The translations under genes were made by a program, and so were the position numbers. Below, piece by piece: positions 1 to 8,563 of a stretch of DNA of 32,092 nucleotides. Every line of letters starts with the position of its first letter. Positions within the stretch are counted from its first letter, which is position 1. The notes under the pieces were generated by a model. The model was given only the letters and a program-made list of their open reading frames with translations. It had not been told where the DNA came from and ran no database searches. Origin of the DNA: Myxococcales bacterium (GTDB taxonomy: Bacteria > Myxococcota_A > Polyangia > GCA-2747355); contig JAGQIK010000695.1 in assembly GCA_020431405.1 (NCBI GenBank), positions 1 to 32,092 of the forward strand. The letters run 5' to 3'.

Positions 1-722
1 CGCAGCTGCGCGCGTGGCTGCCCTACGTGTTGATCGGCGTGGTGCTCGTCGTGACGCGAGTGCCCGCGCTGGGGCTCAAGGCGCTGCTCGCCGGCGTGCG
101 TATCCCCTTCGATGACATCCTCGGCTTCAGCAACGTCGACAACGCCATCGCGATCCTCTATCTGCCGGGCACGATCCCGTTTCTTCTGGTGGCGCTGATC
201 ACCGTGCCGCTGCACGGCTTGTCGCGCGCGCAGGTGGTGGGCGCCTACGGCCAGGCCGCGCGCAAGATCGCGAGGCCGGCGCTGGCGCTGCTCTTCTCGG
301 TGGCCATCGTCTCTATCTTCCGACTCTCGGCGAAAAACCCGGCCGGTTTGCCGTCGATGCCGCTGGCGCTGGCCGAGACGGTATCGGCGGCGGTGGGCGG
401 CGCGTGGCCGCTGGTGGCGGCGTTTGTCGGCGGCCTCGGCGCCTTCATCACCGGCTCGAACACCGTCTCCAACCTGCTGTTCGCCGAGTTTCAGCTCGGC
501 GTGGCGCAGAAGCTCTCGCTCTCGCCGACGCTGACTGTCGCCGCGCAGGTGGCGGGCGGCGCCATGGGCAACATGGTCTGCATCCACAACATCGTCGCCG
601 TCTGCGCGGTGACGGGGCTGTCGGGACGCGAAGGCACGCTGCTGCGGCGCACGGCGCGACCGTTCCTGGTCTACGGCGTGGTGGTGGGGCTGCTGACGTT
701 CGTGCTGTCGCGCCTGACGTGA
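1..722 (+). CDS. lldP: L-lactate permease (LctP/LldP family), C-terminal part
   Basis: The window opens inside this gene; the reading frame is open from base 3 and ends at TGA 720-722, leaving about 239 of the usual 550-600 residues. The fragment is made of hydrophobic membrane segments separated by short loops. It carries the conserved end of the lactate permease family, including the FITGSNTVSNLLF stretch and the GGAMGNMVCIHNIVAVCAV stretch near the C terminus, both strongly typical of LctP/LldP. By family knowledge it is an inner-membrane proton-coupled importer of L-lactate (also D-lactate or glycolate). No lactate dehydrogenase gene is seen downstream, so the rest of a lactate operon, if any, lies to the left of the window. 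The family call is sure; the substrate is inferred. Confidence 0.93.
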   Translation, partial: QLRAWLPYVLIGVVLVVTRVPALGLKALLAGVRIPFDDILGFSNVDNAIAILYLPGTIPFLLVALITVPLHGLSRAQVVGAYGQAARKIARPALALLFSVAIVSIFRLSAKNPAGLPSMPLALAETVSAAVGGAWPLVAAFVGGLGAFITGSNTVSNLLFAEFQLGVAQKLSLSPTLTVAAQVAGGAMGNMVCIHNIVAVCAVTGLSGREGTLLRRTARPFLVYGVVVGLLTFVLSRLT

Positions 723-739
723 TCGGCGGCGTCGCGGCC

Positions 740-745
740 TATACT
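740..745 (+). promoter_or_regulatory. Possible -10 element for a leaderless activator transcript
   Basis: TATACT lies 8 nt before the ATG at 754, and no purine-rich ribosome-binding sequence lies between them. A -10 here would start RNA almost at the ATG. I see no good -35 hexamer at 16-18 bp. The element sits in the 31-bp gap after the lactate permease stop codon. Confidence 0.35.
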
Positions 746-753
746 GGTGCGCG

Positions 754-2115
<1,362 letters not shown>

Positions 2116-2152
2116 CCAGCGTCGGAGCCAGGAGCTGCGCCTCGGCGTCGCA

Positions 2153-2369
2153 GGGCCTCGGACCTCGGGCCTCGGGCCTCGGGCCTCGGGCCTCGGGATC
2201 GATCGCGAGCGCTCAGCACGCTTCGAGGCAGCTCAGGCACCCGCGACGAAGCGAAGCGAGGCGTCGGCGGCCATGCTCGAACGTCTCGAGCGCATCTGCG
2301 AAGCGTGCAAGGCGCTCTCCGTGCGCCCCTGGGCCCGAGGCCGGGGGCCTGAGGCCCGAGGCCCGACTG
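2153..2369. repeat. Imperfect inverted-repeat element with CCTCGGG heptamer arrays
   Basis: This fills most of the gap between two convergent genes. The left arm holds six tandem heptamers (one CCTCGGA and five CCTCGGG, 2156-2197). The right arm (2331-2367) carries the complement, CCCGAGG, in degraded copies. Inside these, GAGCGC-N3-GCACGCTTCG (2207-2225) pairs exactly with CGAAGCGTGC-N3-GCGCTC (2299-2317). The whole could fold into one long interrupted hairpin around a loop of about 70 nt. It has no open reading frame and no transposase. It could be a dispersed palindromic (REP/MITE-like) repeat or act as a two-way transcription barrier; the sequence alone does not decide. Confidence 0.7.
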
Positions 2370-2384
2370 CCCGGACTAGGCGCT

Positions 2385-3203
2385 CTACTCCTCGCGCTGC
2401 GGCACGAAGACCACCAGGGCCGTGATGTTGTCGCGCCCACCGGCTTCGTAGGCGGCGTCCACCAGCGCGTCGGCCGCGGCACCAGCCGTGGCGGCGTGCA
2501 GGTGTTTGGCGATCGCTTCGTCGTCGAGCCGCTCGAGCAGGCCGTCGGTGCACAGCAGATAGCGGTCGCCCGCCGCGATCTCGACGCTGCGCACCTCGGG
2601 ATCTGCGGCGCCGTCCATGCCGATGGCGCGCGTGATGACGTTGCTCAGCGGGAACTCCTGCGGCGGGGGCAGGTCGGCGCCGCAGGCCTCCATCTCGGCG
2701 TAGAGCGAGTGGTCGCGCGTCAGCCGCTCGAGCGTGCCGTCGCGCAGGCGGTAGATGCGGCTGTCGCCGACGTGCGCCAACACGGCGGTACCCTCGCGCA
2801 GCACCAGCGCCGCCACGGTGGCGCCCATACGCGAAAGGCGGCCGACGCGCGCGCGGCTGACGCGTGCATGCGCCAGGCGCACGGCGACGGCGATGAGGTT
2901 CTCGTCGAACGTGCGGCCCTTGTCGAGCGCGAACGGCCACGTCATGTCCGAGTCGTCCTCGTTGCGGCGAAAGAACTCGGCCAGCGTGTCGACCACCAGC
3001 GCCGCCGCGATCTCGCCGCCCTCGTAGCCGCCCATGCCATCGGCGACGGCAAACAACCCGAGCTGCGGCTCGCAATGAAAGTCGTCCTCGTTGCGCTTGC
3101 GCCGCCCGATGTGCGTGCGCGCCGCGCTCTGCGGCACGCTCTTGGCGTCGATGATGATCGGGCTGCTGTCGGTGCTGGGAAGCTGAGTCTCGTTCGTCGT
3201 CAT
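2385..3203 (-). CDS. PP2C-family serine/threonine protein phosphatase
   Basis: A 272-residue PPM/PP2C phosphatase that removes phosphate from Ser/Thr using two metal ions. All main motifs are present: RNED (37-40), DGMGG (55-59) with the metal-binding Asp, the VGDSRIYRL strand, TDGL near residue 220 and the final DN (258-259). There are no membrane segments and no sensor domain, so it is a soluble, stand-alone catalytic domain of bacterial length with a disordered N-terminal stretch of about 28 residues. The ATG is preceded by a good GAGGAGAG ribosome-binding sequence. It converges on the FHA/sigma54 activator, and its upstream region has a sigma54-type promoter and paired repeats. It may therefore act on the kinase or substrate that the FHA protein reads; that link is inference. 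Confidence 0.95.
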   Translation of the reverse strand: MTTNETQLPSTDSSPIIIDAKSVPQSAARTHIGRRKRNEDDFHCEPQLGLFAVADGMGGYEGGEIAAALVVDTLAEFFRRNEDDSDMTWPFALDKGRTFDENLIAVAVRLAHARVSRARVGRLSRMGATVAALVLREGTAVLAHVGDSRIYRLRDGTLERLTRDHSLYAEMEACGADLPPPQEFPLSNVITRAIGMDGAADPEVRSVEIAAGDRYLLCTDGLLERLDDEAIAKHLHAATAGAAADALVDAAYEAGGRDNITALVVFVPQREE

Positions 3204-3236
3204 GGGGCTCTCCTCGCGGTGTCTGCCGCGAGATAG

Positions 3237-3252
3237 AGCGAGCCGCGTGCCG
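3237..3252 (-). promoter_or_regulatory. Candidate sigma54 (-24/-12) promoter of the PP2C gene
   Basis: Read on the minus strand the site is CGGCACGCGGCTCGCT. It matches the sigma54 consensus TGGCACG-N4-TTGCA with the required GG and GC exactly 10 bp apart; only the first T, one T of the -12 element and the last base differ. The predicted RNA start, near 3226, gives a leader of about 23 nt containing the GAGGAGAG ribosome-binding sequence before the ATG at 3203. The site lies at the right place and strand, next to a sigma54 activator gene. It is a visual match and has not been scored against the rest of the genome. Confidence 0.6.
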
Positions 3253-3283
3253 CCCGCAGAGCAGCGAGATCGCGAAGGCAGGT

Positions 3284-3340
3284 GGTGTAGCGCTACGCCA
3301 GGGCGCGCGTTCGCGCTGGTGTGGCGCTACGCCAGGGCGC
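3284..3340. promoter_or_regulatory. Two tandem 23-bp near-palindromic sites upstream of the PP2C gene
   Basis: The segments 3284-3306 and 3318-3340 are identical at 22 of 23 bases and repeat with a 34-bp period. Each centres on a dyad; copy 1 contains the perfect palindrome GTAGCGCTAC (3287-3296), and copy 2 has one change. They lie about 58-80 and 92-114 bp upstream of the predicted sigma54 start, where enhancer sites for sigma54 activators are usually found. The neighbouring FHA/Fis protein is the obvious candidate binder (inference). Confidence 0.6.
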
Positions 3341-3375
3341 ACCGCTCCGTTGCCTGCAGTAGCCTAGAGCTCTGT

Positions 3376-4995
3376 TCAGGGGGCGCAGGGTGAGACGCCG
3401 CTGGCGTTGCTCTGCTGGCGCAGGGTGGCGAGTGGGAGGGTGTTGCCGTCGCGCAGCGTGACCGACGTCGCGCTGGCCGCTGGGCAGGCGGCGCCGAGTA
3501 GGCGGTGGCCCGTGGGAGAGCCACTGCCGCCGATGACGTAGATCGCGAGGCGGCTGCTGTCGCTGCGGCGCGCGACGTCTTCGAGCCGCATCTGCACGCA
3601 GCCGGTGTCGCCGTTGGGCAACGCGCGCTGGCCGAGGCGGCGGTGCAGCTCGTCGATGCCGTCGCTGGCGCTCACCGGGTCGAGGCCGTAGAGCACCTCG
3701 ATGCCGTCAGGCACGCCGTCGCCATCGGTGTCGGCGCGCGCCGGCTCGGTGCCGAGCAGCCGCTCCTCGCAGTCGTTGAGCCCGTCGGCGTCGAGGTCGG
3801 CGAGGCGCTCGTCGGCGCTGCAGAGCGCGCCGCTGGCGCTGCCCAGGCGTCGCGCCACGCCGTCGCCGATGCCGTCGTTGTTGCTGTCGCGGCGCCGCGG
3901 GTCGGTGCCGCGCCGCAGCTCGTCGTCGTCGCCGACGCCGTCGGCGTCGCTGTCGACGACCAGCCGCCCTTGATCGTCGAGCGCGAGGGCGTGGTCGACG
4001 GCGAGCAGCGCCGTTTCGCGCACGTCGCCGGCGGCGTCGGGGGGTGTGAGCTCGAAGCGCGTGAGGTCGAGCTCGCTGGCGCTGCTGTAGCGCGTCACGG
4101 TGCCGGCCGAGCGCGTGGCTTGTGCGAGCTGCGCCAACCGCCCCTTGGCGGCGGGGTCACCATCGGGGCCCTGCATGTGGGCGATGCGCAGGTCGAAGCG
4201 GCTGCCGCGCGACTCGATCTGATAGGAGAGCGCCTGCATGGCGTAGTAGAGCGACGCCAGCGTGTTGCGCGCCTTGCACTGTTCGAGGCTGCTCAGCTGC
4301 GTCTCGAGCAGCGCGCAGTCGACGCCGCCAAGCCCGAGCCCAGCGCACCACATCGAGCGCGGCAGATTGCAGACGACGTCGTAGGGATGCGGCGCGGGTG
4401 TCGCCGGGAAGACAGGCTCGCAGCCGGTGACGCACTGCGGCGAGACCCCACCGTCGGTGATGATGTGCACGATGTAGCGCGTGCGCGCGCGCTGCGCTGC
4501 GGGCAGCGCTTCGATGTCGCGCACCAGCAGCGTGCGCGCGGCGCCGATGGCGCCTTCGAGATCGTCCCAGCCTTGATAGGGCCCTGGATCGAGCGTCGCC
4601 AGCAGGCGTGGGGCGACGAAGCCGATCCACGAGAGGCCGGGGTTGTCGCTCGCAGCTCCGCCGTAGACGATCACCGACATGGCCACGTCGCCCGACGTCT
4701 CGTGGGCGGCGGCGAGCGTCTTGATCGCGGTGGTCCAAAGGTCGCCCGGGTCATTGACCAGCGCCGACTGCGAGCGATCGAGCAGCAACAGCAGCCGCAC
4801 GGGCGCTGCGCCCGAAGTGCTCGTGCCAGCTCCCGCTGGACAGTATTCGCCGAGCACCGAGACGCGTGTGACGTTGGCCGGCCTCGTCGCGTCGCCGGCG
4901 CCATCGCCTGCGGCGTCGAGTCGGCTCGCGCCGCTGTCGCTGCACGCCGCCAGCAGCGACAGCGCCAGCGCGGCGATGGGGACGACGGCGCGCAT
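3376..4995 (-). CDS. Secreted lipoprotein with vWA domain and thrombospondin type 3-like Ca-binding repeats
   Basis: From the ATG at 4995 the product is 539 residues. It has a short signal peptide ending in the lipobox LAAC (Cys18), so it is probably lipid-anchored in the outer envelope. A von Willebrand factor A-type fold follows, with a MIDAS-like DRSQS (73-77) after a hydrophobic strand. The C-terminal part carries several Asp-rich repeats such as DSDADGVGDDDE, DLDADGLNDCEE and DTDGDGVPDGIE, typical of thrombospondin type 3 calcium-binding repeats. There are several Cys pairs, fitting an oxidising compartment. An in-frame ATG at 5028 would add 11 residues and overlap the sirtuin start; neither start has a clear ribosome-binding site, and 4995 gives the more normal lipoprotein signal. 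Similar vWA/TSP3 lipoproteins are frequent in myxobacteria. The function is unknown; adhesion or ligand binding is a guess. Confidence 0.85.
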   Translation of the reverse strand: MRAVVPIAALALSLLAACSDSGASRLDAAGDGAGDATRPANVTRVSVLGEYCPAGAGTSTSGAAPVRLLLLLDRSQSALVNDPGDLWTTAIKTLAAAHETSGDVAMSVIVYGGAASDNPGLSWIGFVAPRLLATLDPGPYQGWDDLEGAIGAARTLLVRDIEALPAAQRARTRYIVHIITDGGVSPQCVTGCEPVFPATPAPHPYDVVCNLPRSMWCAGLGLGGVDCALLETQLSSLEQCKARNTLASLYYAMQALSYQIESRGSRFDLRIAHMQGPDGDPAAKGRLAQLAQATRSAGTVTRYSSASELDLTRFELTPPDAAGDVRETALLAVDHALALDDQGRLVVDSDADGVGDDDELRRGTDPRRRDSNNDGIGDGVARRLGSASGALCSADERLADLDADGLNDCEERLLGTEPARADTDGDGVPDGIEVLYGLDPVSASDGIDELHRRLGQRALPNGDTGCVQMRLEDVARRSDSSRLAIYVIGGSGSPTGHRLLGAACPAASATSVTLRDGNTLPLATLRQQSNASGVSPCAP

Positions 4996-5009
4996 CGATA
5001 TGATCGTGC

Positions 5010-5015
5010 CATACT
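5010..5015 (+). promoter_or_regulatory. Possible -10 element for a leaderless sirtuin transcript
   Basis: CATACT stands 6 nt before the GTG at 5022 with no ribosome-binding sequence between. A second -10-like hexamer, TATGAT, lies at 4999-5004. The whole divergent gap to the lipoprotein start at 4995 is only 26 bp, so the promoters of the two genes must overlap or lie inside the opposite gene. Confidence 0.25.
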
Positions 5016-5021
5016 TGCGGC

Positions 5022-5792
5022 GTGTCATTCGAGCTACCGCGAGAGCTGGTGCATCGACTGCGTGCCGCGCGCTCGGTGGGCGCCATCACCGGCGCGGGCA
5101 TCTCCGCGGAGTCGGGGATTCGCCCCTATCGCGGCAAGGGCGGCATCTACGACGACCCGAGCGAAGGCGAGGCCACCGTCGAGGCCGTCAGCGCGCCGAC
5201 GCTCTACAGCGATCCGGACCGCACCTGGCGTGCCATCGCCGCCATCGCGCGCGGCGCGGCGGGCGCACGCCCCAACGCCGCCCACGAGGCCCTCGTCGCC
5301 ATCGAGAACGCCGTCGAGCGTTTCGCGCTGCTCACCCAGAACGTCGACGGGTTGCATCAAGCCGCTGGCAGCAAGGCGATCATCGACATTCATGGCAGCG
5401 TCGACGCCACGATCTGCATGCGCTGCGACACGCGCGCCCCGCTCGACGTCGCGAGCATCGCGACGCTCGAGCGCGCTCCTCGCTGCGCGCAGTGCAGTAT
5501 CGGCGTGCTGCGACCCGACGTGGTGCTCTTCGGCGAGATGTTGCCGATGGACAAGGTCGCTCGCATGCAGCGCGAGTTTCACGAAAACGTCCCCGACGTC
5601 GTGATCATCGCCGGCACGAGCGCGCTCTTTCCCTACATCGCAGAGCCGCTGCTGGTGGCACGCAAGGCGGGCAAGCTGACCATCGAGGTCAACCTCGAGC
5701 CCACCGACGTGACCGTCATCGCCGAGTTTTCGTTCCGCGAGCGGGCAGGCGCGGTCCTTCCGGCCATCGCCGAAGCGATCAACCTTCGATAA
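5022..5792 (+). CDS. Sirtuin, NAD-dependent protein deacylase (Sir2 family)
   Basis: A 256-residue single-domain sirtuin. The Rossmann-fold signature GAGISAESG (24-32), the QNVD motif (106-109), the catalytic His in IHGS (His124) and the zinc ribbon Cys132/Cys135 with Cys155/Cys158 are all present. So are the RPDVVLFGE stretch and the GTS near the C terminus. The enzyme uses NAD to remove acyl groups from lysines, giving nicotinamide and O-acyl-ADP-ribose; it is cytoplasmic, with no signal peptide. The GTG start gives the usual sirtuin N terminus. It is divergent from the lipoprotein gene and followed after 10 bp by the beta-helix gene on the same strand. No acetyltransferase or acetyl-CoA synthetase, the common sirtuin partners, is nearby, so the target is unknown. 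CobB is the common bacterial name but orthology is not shown. Confidence 0.96.
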   Translation: MSFELPRELVHRLRAARSVGAITGAGISAESGIRPYRGKGGIYDDPSEGEATVEAVSAPTLYSDPDRTWRAIAAIARGAAGARPNAAHEALVAIENAVERFALLTQNVDGLHQAAGSKAIIDIHGSVDATICMRCDTRAPLDVASIATLERAPRCAQCSIGVLRPDVVLFGEMLPMDKVARMQREFHENVPDVVIIAGTSALFPYIAEPLLVARKAGKLTIEVNLEPTDVTVIAEFSFRERAGAVLPAIAEAINLR

Positions 5793-5795
5793 GAT
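5790..5795 (+). promoter_or_regulatory. Possible -10 element for a leaderless beta-helix transcript
   Basis: TAAGAT overlaps the sirtuin stop codon and lies 7 nt before the ATG at 5803. No Shine-Dalgarno sequence is visible in the 10-bp gap and I see no convincing -35. It is one of several such start contexts in the window. Confidence 0.3.
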
Positions 5796-5802
5796 CGCCG
5801 TC

Positions 5803-7320
5803 ATGCAAAACGCGCTCTCGTGTCTCGCCGCGGCGACGCTGCTCGTCGCCGCTGCGCCCGCTCATGGCAAGACGGTTCAGGTCGGTCCGAGCAAGGCCAT
5901 CACGCATCCCAACACGGCCGTGGCGCAGCTCGCCGACGGCGACGTGCTCGAGATCGACGCTGGCACCTATACCAACGTCAAATGCAACTTCGGCAGCCGC
6001 AACAACCTCACCATCCGTGGCGTGGGTGGGCGTGTGTGGTTGCGCGGCACGGCCAACGACCTCGCCGCGGGCAAGGGCATCTTCGTCTTCGCCGGCAGCA
6101 ACATCACCGTCGAGGGCATCGAGTTTTCCGACGCCACGCTGGCGCAGGACAAGAATGGCGCCGGCATTCGCTGGCAAGGCCAAGGGCTCGTGGTGCGGCG
6201 CTGCAACTTCCACGACAACGACGACGGCATCCTCGCCGGCGACTCGCCCAACGCGGACGTGCTGATCGAGTACTCGATCTTCGACAACAACGGCTTCGGC
6301 GACGGCCAGTCGCACAACATCTACGTCAATCGCGCGCGCAAGCTCACCATCCAGCACAGCGTCTTCACGCGCGCCTACATCGGCCACGAGATCAAGAGCC
6401 GCGCCTTCGAGAACCTCATCCTCTACAACCGCATCAGCGACGGCAACGCGCGCACCAGCCGCAGCATCGACCTCTCCGAGGGGGGCACCAGCACCCTCAT
6501 CGGCAACGTCATCGAGCAAGGCGCCACCGCTGACAACAACACCGTGATCGGCTACGCCCTGGAGAACCCCAACACGCACACCCTCGCGCTGACGCTCGTC
6601 AACAACACCATCGTCAACAAGCGCCAGACCGTGCGCTTCATCCAGATGCGCGACACCACCAAGCTCACGCTGATCAACAACATCTTCTACTCCACCACCG
6701 TCGCCGGAACGCTCGTGGCGGGAAACGGCACGGTGACGGGCCAGAACAACTACGTGCCCAGCGGCGCGGCCGGCGCTGGCGGGCTGAGCGGCAGCTTCAA
6801 CGGCGCACTCAGCTTCGTCAGCCTCGCCAACGTCGACTTCCGCCTGCAGGCCGGCTCGGTGGCCATCGACAAAGGCATCGCACCGGTCGCGGCCACCCTC
6901 GAGCCCAAGTGGCAGTACGTGCACCCGGCGATGCGCGTCGCGCGCGCCGTGGTCAACGGCACGATCGACGTGGGCGCCTACGAATTTGGCACGCCCCAGT
7001 CGAGCGACGGCGGCTCGCCGCCGGCAGATGGCGGCTCGCCTCCCTCCGATGGCGCGGCCACCGAGAGTGGCCCGCCGCCCGGCGATGGCGCGCCACCGGC
7101 CGGCGACAGCGCGCGCGGCGTGGACGGCAGCTCGCCCGGCGCGGACGGTTCGAGCCCCGCGACAGACAGCGGCTCGAGCGGCGATGGCGGCGGTGGCGGC
7201 GGAGACGACGGCGGCTGCTGCTCGCTCGCAGGCGGCTCGGCGCCCACTGGCGGCGCGGTCTGCCTCGCGCTGCTGCTGCTTCTCGCCTGGAGCTGGCGCC
7301 GGCGGCGCCGACCGATCTAG
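5803..7320 (+). CDS. Exported right-handed beta-helix protein with MYXO-CTERM-type sorting tail
   Basis: The 505-residue product begins with a signal peptide (cut probably after AHG, near residue 22). About 370 residues of parallel beta-helix follow, with repeated rungs of the LTIRGV, ITVEGIEF, LVVRRCNF, LTIQHSVF and LTLVNNTIV kind, a fold shared by pectate lyase-like and NosD/CASH proteins. Next comes a low-complexity linker rich in Ser, Gly, Pro and Asp (about 400-470). The tail has a Cys-Cys pair in DDGGCCS, a hydrophobic stretch and the Arg cluster RRRRRP. This signal, linker and C-Ter pattern fits the MYXO-CTERM class, which in Myxococcota is thought to be cleaved and lipid-modified at the Cys for display at the cell surface. 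Binding or cleavage of polysaccharide is possible; I could not identify catalytic residues with confidence. Confidence 0.88.
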   Translation: MQNALSCLAAATLLVAAAPAHGKTVQVGPSKAITHPNTAVAQLADGDVLEIDAGTYTNVKCNFGSRNNLTIRGVGGRVWLRGTANDLAAGKGIFVFAGSNITVEGIEFSDATLAQDKNGAGIRWQGQGLVVRRCNFHDNDDGILAGDSPNADVLIEYSIFDNNGFGDGQSHNIYVNRARKLTIQHSVFTRAYIGHEIKSRAFENLILYNRISDGNARTSRSIDLSEGGTSTLIGNVIEQGATADNNTVIGYALENPNTHTLALTLVNNTIVNKRQTVRFIQMRDTTKLTLINNIFYSTTVAGTLVAGNGTVTGQNNYVPSGAAGAGGLSGSFNGALSFVSLANVDFRLQAGSVAIDKGIAPVAATLEPKWQYVHPAMRVARAVVNGTIDVGAYEFGTPQSSDGGSPPADGGSPPSDGAATESGPPPGDGAPPAGDSARGVDGSSPGADGSSPATDSGSSGDGGGGGGDDGGCCSLAGGSAPTGGAVCLALLLLLAWSWRRRRRPI

Positions 7321-7416
7321 ACGTGGGCGTCCGTCGTACAGCGAGGTATGCGAGCGAAACAGGCGTGCCGCTGCTACCCTAGTGAGACGAGCCGCCGTGG
7401 ACGGGGGGTGCCAAAC

Positions 7417-8487
7417 GTGGCGAGTGGGCAGCGGGGCCTAGCTGACCAGGGACTGACCGATCTGGGCCTCACTCTGCACTGGCAAGTTACCCGACGCACT
7501 CGCGAAAACGCGAGCTGCGCCGACGAGCTCGACCTCGCCACGATGCTGCTGGTGCTGCGGCAGTTCGAGGCCTTTGTCTCGCGCTGGCGCCTGGCACGGC
7601 GCGCGCCCGATACGCGCGCGCGCGTGGTGATTCATGGCGGCGAGCCGCTGCTGCGGCCCGACCTGTTCCAGCTTCTCGATCGCCTCGCGACAAAGCGAGA
7701 CACCTTCGAGTACGCGGTGATCAGCGACGGTCGCTGCATCGACGAGCGCATCGCCGCGCGGCTCGCTCGCGCGGGCGTCAGCTTCGTGCAGGTCGGGCTC
7801 GACGGAACGAGAGCCACACACGATCGCCTGCACGGCGAGGGCGCCTTCGATGGCTGCGTGGCCGCGCTGCGACACCTCCAGGCGAACGCCGTGCCCACCG
7901 TGGTTGCCTTTGGCGCCGACACGACGAACTACCACGAGCTCGGCGCCGTCGTGCGCATCGCGCGCGGCTTGCGCGCGACACGCGTGTGGGTCGACCTCGG
8001 CGCGCGCGTTTTTCGCGACGACGGCACGCACGTCGAGTCCGTGCTCTCGGCCGACCAAAATCGCGAGCTGAGCGCTGCCATCGCGGCCGAGCAGGACTCG
8101 AGCCGCAACGTGGAGCGCATCGAGGTCGTCGCCCATCGCTGTCTGCACTTTCTCGACGACCACTTCCTGATCGACTCCTGCGGCGCCGGCGACACGCGCA
8201 TCGCGGTCGCCGCCAACGGCGACCTGCTGCCCTGCGATCGCTTGGTGACCCCCATCGGCAACGTGCTCGATCGCTCCATCGCCGAGCTCTACGACCACAG
8301 CCATATCCTGCAGACGTTGCGCGACGCGACGCGAGTCGCCGATGGCTGCGAGGGCTGCGCCGACGAGCCCGCATGTCGCGGAGGGCTCAAGTGCATCTCC
8401 TACGCTGTGACGGGCAATCCGTTCGCGGCTGATCCCTGCTGCTGGCTCGCCATCCCGCTGCCCGATCTCGCTGAAGAAGCGCTCTAG
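7417..8487 (+). CDS. Radical SAM/SPASM-like protein lacking the SAM-cluster cysteines
   Basis: From the GTG at 7417, which follows a GGGGGTG ribosome-binding stretch, the product has 356 residues. The fold markers of a radical SAM/SPASM enzyme are there: a first strand LTLHWQVTRR, the HGGEP motif (73-77), the VQVGLDG strand with THDRLHGEGAFDG, and a C-terminal SPASM region with Cys255, 273, 311, 314, 320, 326 and 341/342. The CxxxCxxC loop that should hold the SAM-binding 4Fe-4S cluster, expected right after the first strand, reads TRENASC (28-34), so at least two of three cysteines are missing. The frame is intact there. It is either a catalytically changed paralogue, perhaps a scaffold, or uses another cofactor. 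Upstream in-frame starts (GTG 7408, ATG 7348) do not restore the motif. No RiPP-like precursor gene is evident nearby. Confidence 0.75.
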   Translation: MASGQRGLADQGLTDLGLTLHWQVTRRTRENASCADELDLATMLLVLRQFEAFVSRWRLARRAPDTRARVVIHGGEPLLRPDLFQLLDRLATKRDTFEYAVISDGRCIDERIAARLARAGVSFVQVGLDGTRATHDRLHGEGAFDGCVAALRHLQANAVPTVVAFGADTTNYHELGAVVRIARGLRATRVWVDLGARVFRDDGTHVESVLSADQNRELSAAIAAEQDSSRNVERIEVVAHRCLHFLDDHFLIDSCGAGDTRIAVAANGDLLPCDRLVTPIGNVLDRSIAELYDHSHILQTLRDATRVADGCEGCADEPACRGGLKCISYAVTGNPFAADPCCWLAIPLPDLAEEAL

Positions 8488-8520
8488 CCGCGCCGAACGC
8501 GGATTGTCGGCCGTCGGTCC

Positions 8521-8550
8521 TTGACGGACAGTGCATCGCCGCGCTAACGC
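8521..8550 (+). promoter_or_regulatory. Candidate sigma70-type promoter for carA
   Basis: TTGACG (8521-8526) is followed after 18 bp by TAACGC (8545-8550), in the 76-bp gap before carA. The -35 is close to TTGACA and the -10 is weak. No riboswitch-like or attenuator structure was recognised in this gap. Two small GC-rich hairpins just upstream (around 8488-8527) have no U-tract and are not convincing terminators. Confidence 0.4.
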
Positions 8551-8563
8551 TGTATCCCGACAG

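Noticed and set aside
3505-5604. A 699-residue plus-strand frame across the lipoprotein and sirtuin genes
   Set aside because: It crosses two well-supported genes on both strands and has no domain; it is a GC-rich shadow frame.
7348-7416. ATG at 7348 as the start of the radical-SAM-like protein
   Set aside because: The 23 extra residues show no similarity to the fold and have no ribosome-binding site. GTG 7417 follows a G-rich ribosome-binding sequence and leaves a normal N terminus.
7348-7420. The Cys-containing peptide encoded from 7348 as a RiPP precursor for the radical-SAM-like protein
   Set aside because: It is in frame with the following gene with no stop codon between, and has no leader-core pattern.
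7594-7609. TGGCACG with a GC at -12 spacing inside the radical-SAM-like gene
   Set aside because: It lies within a coding region with no gene start downstream on that strand at a suitable distance.
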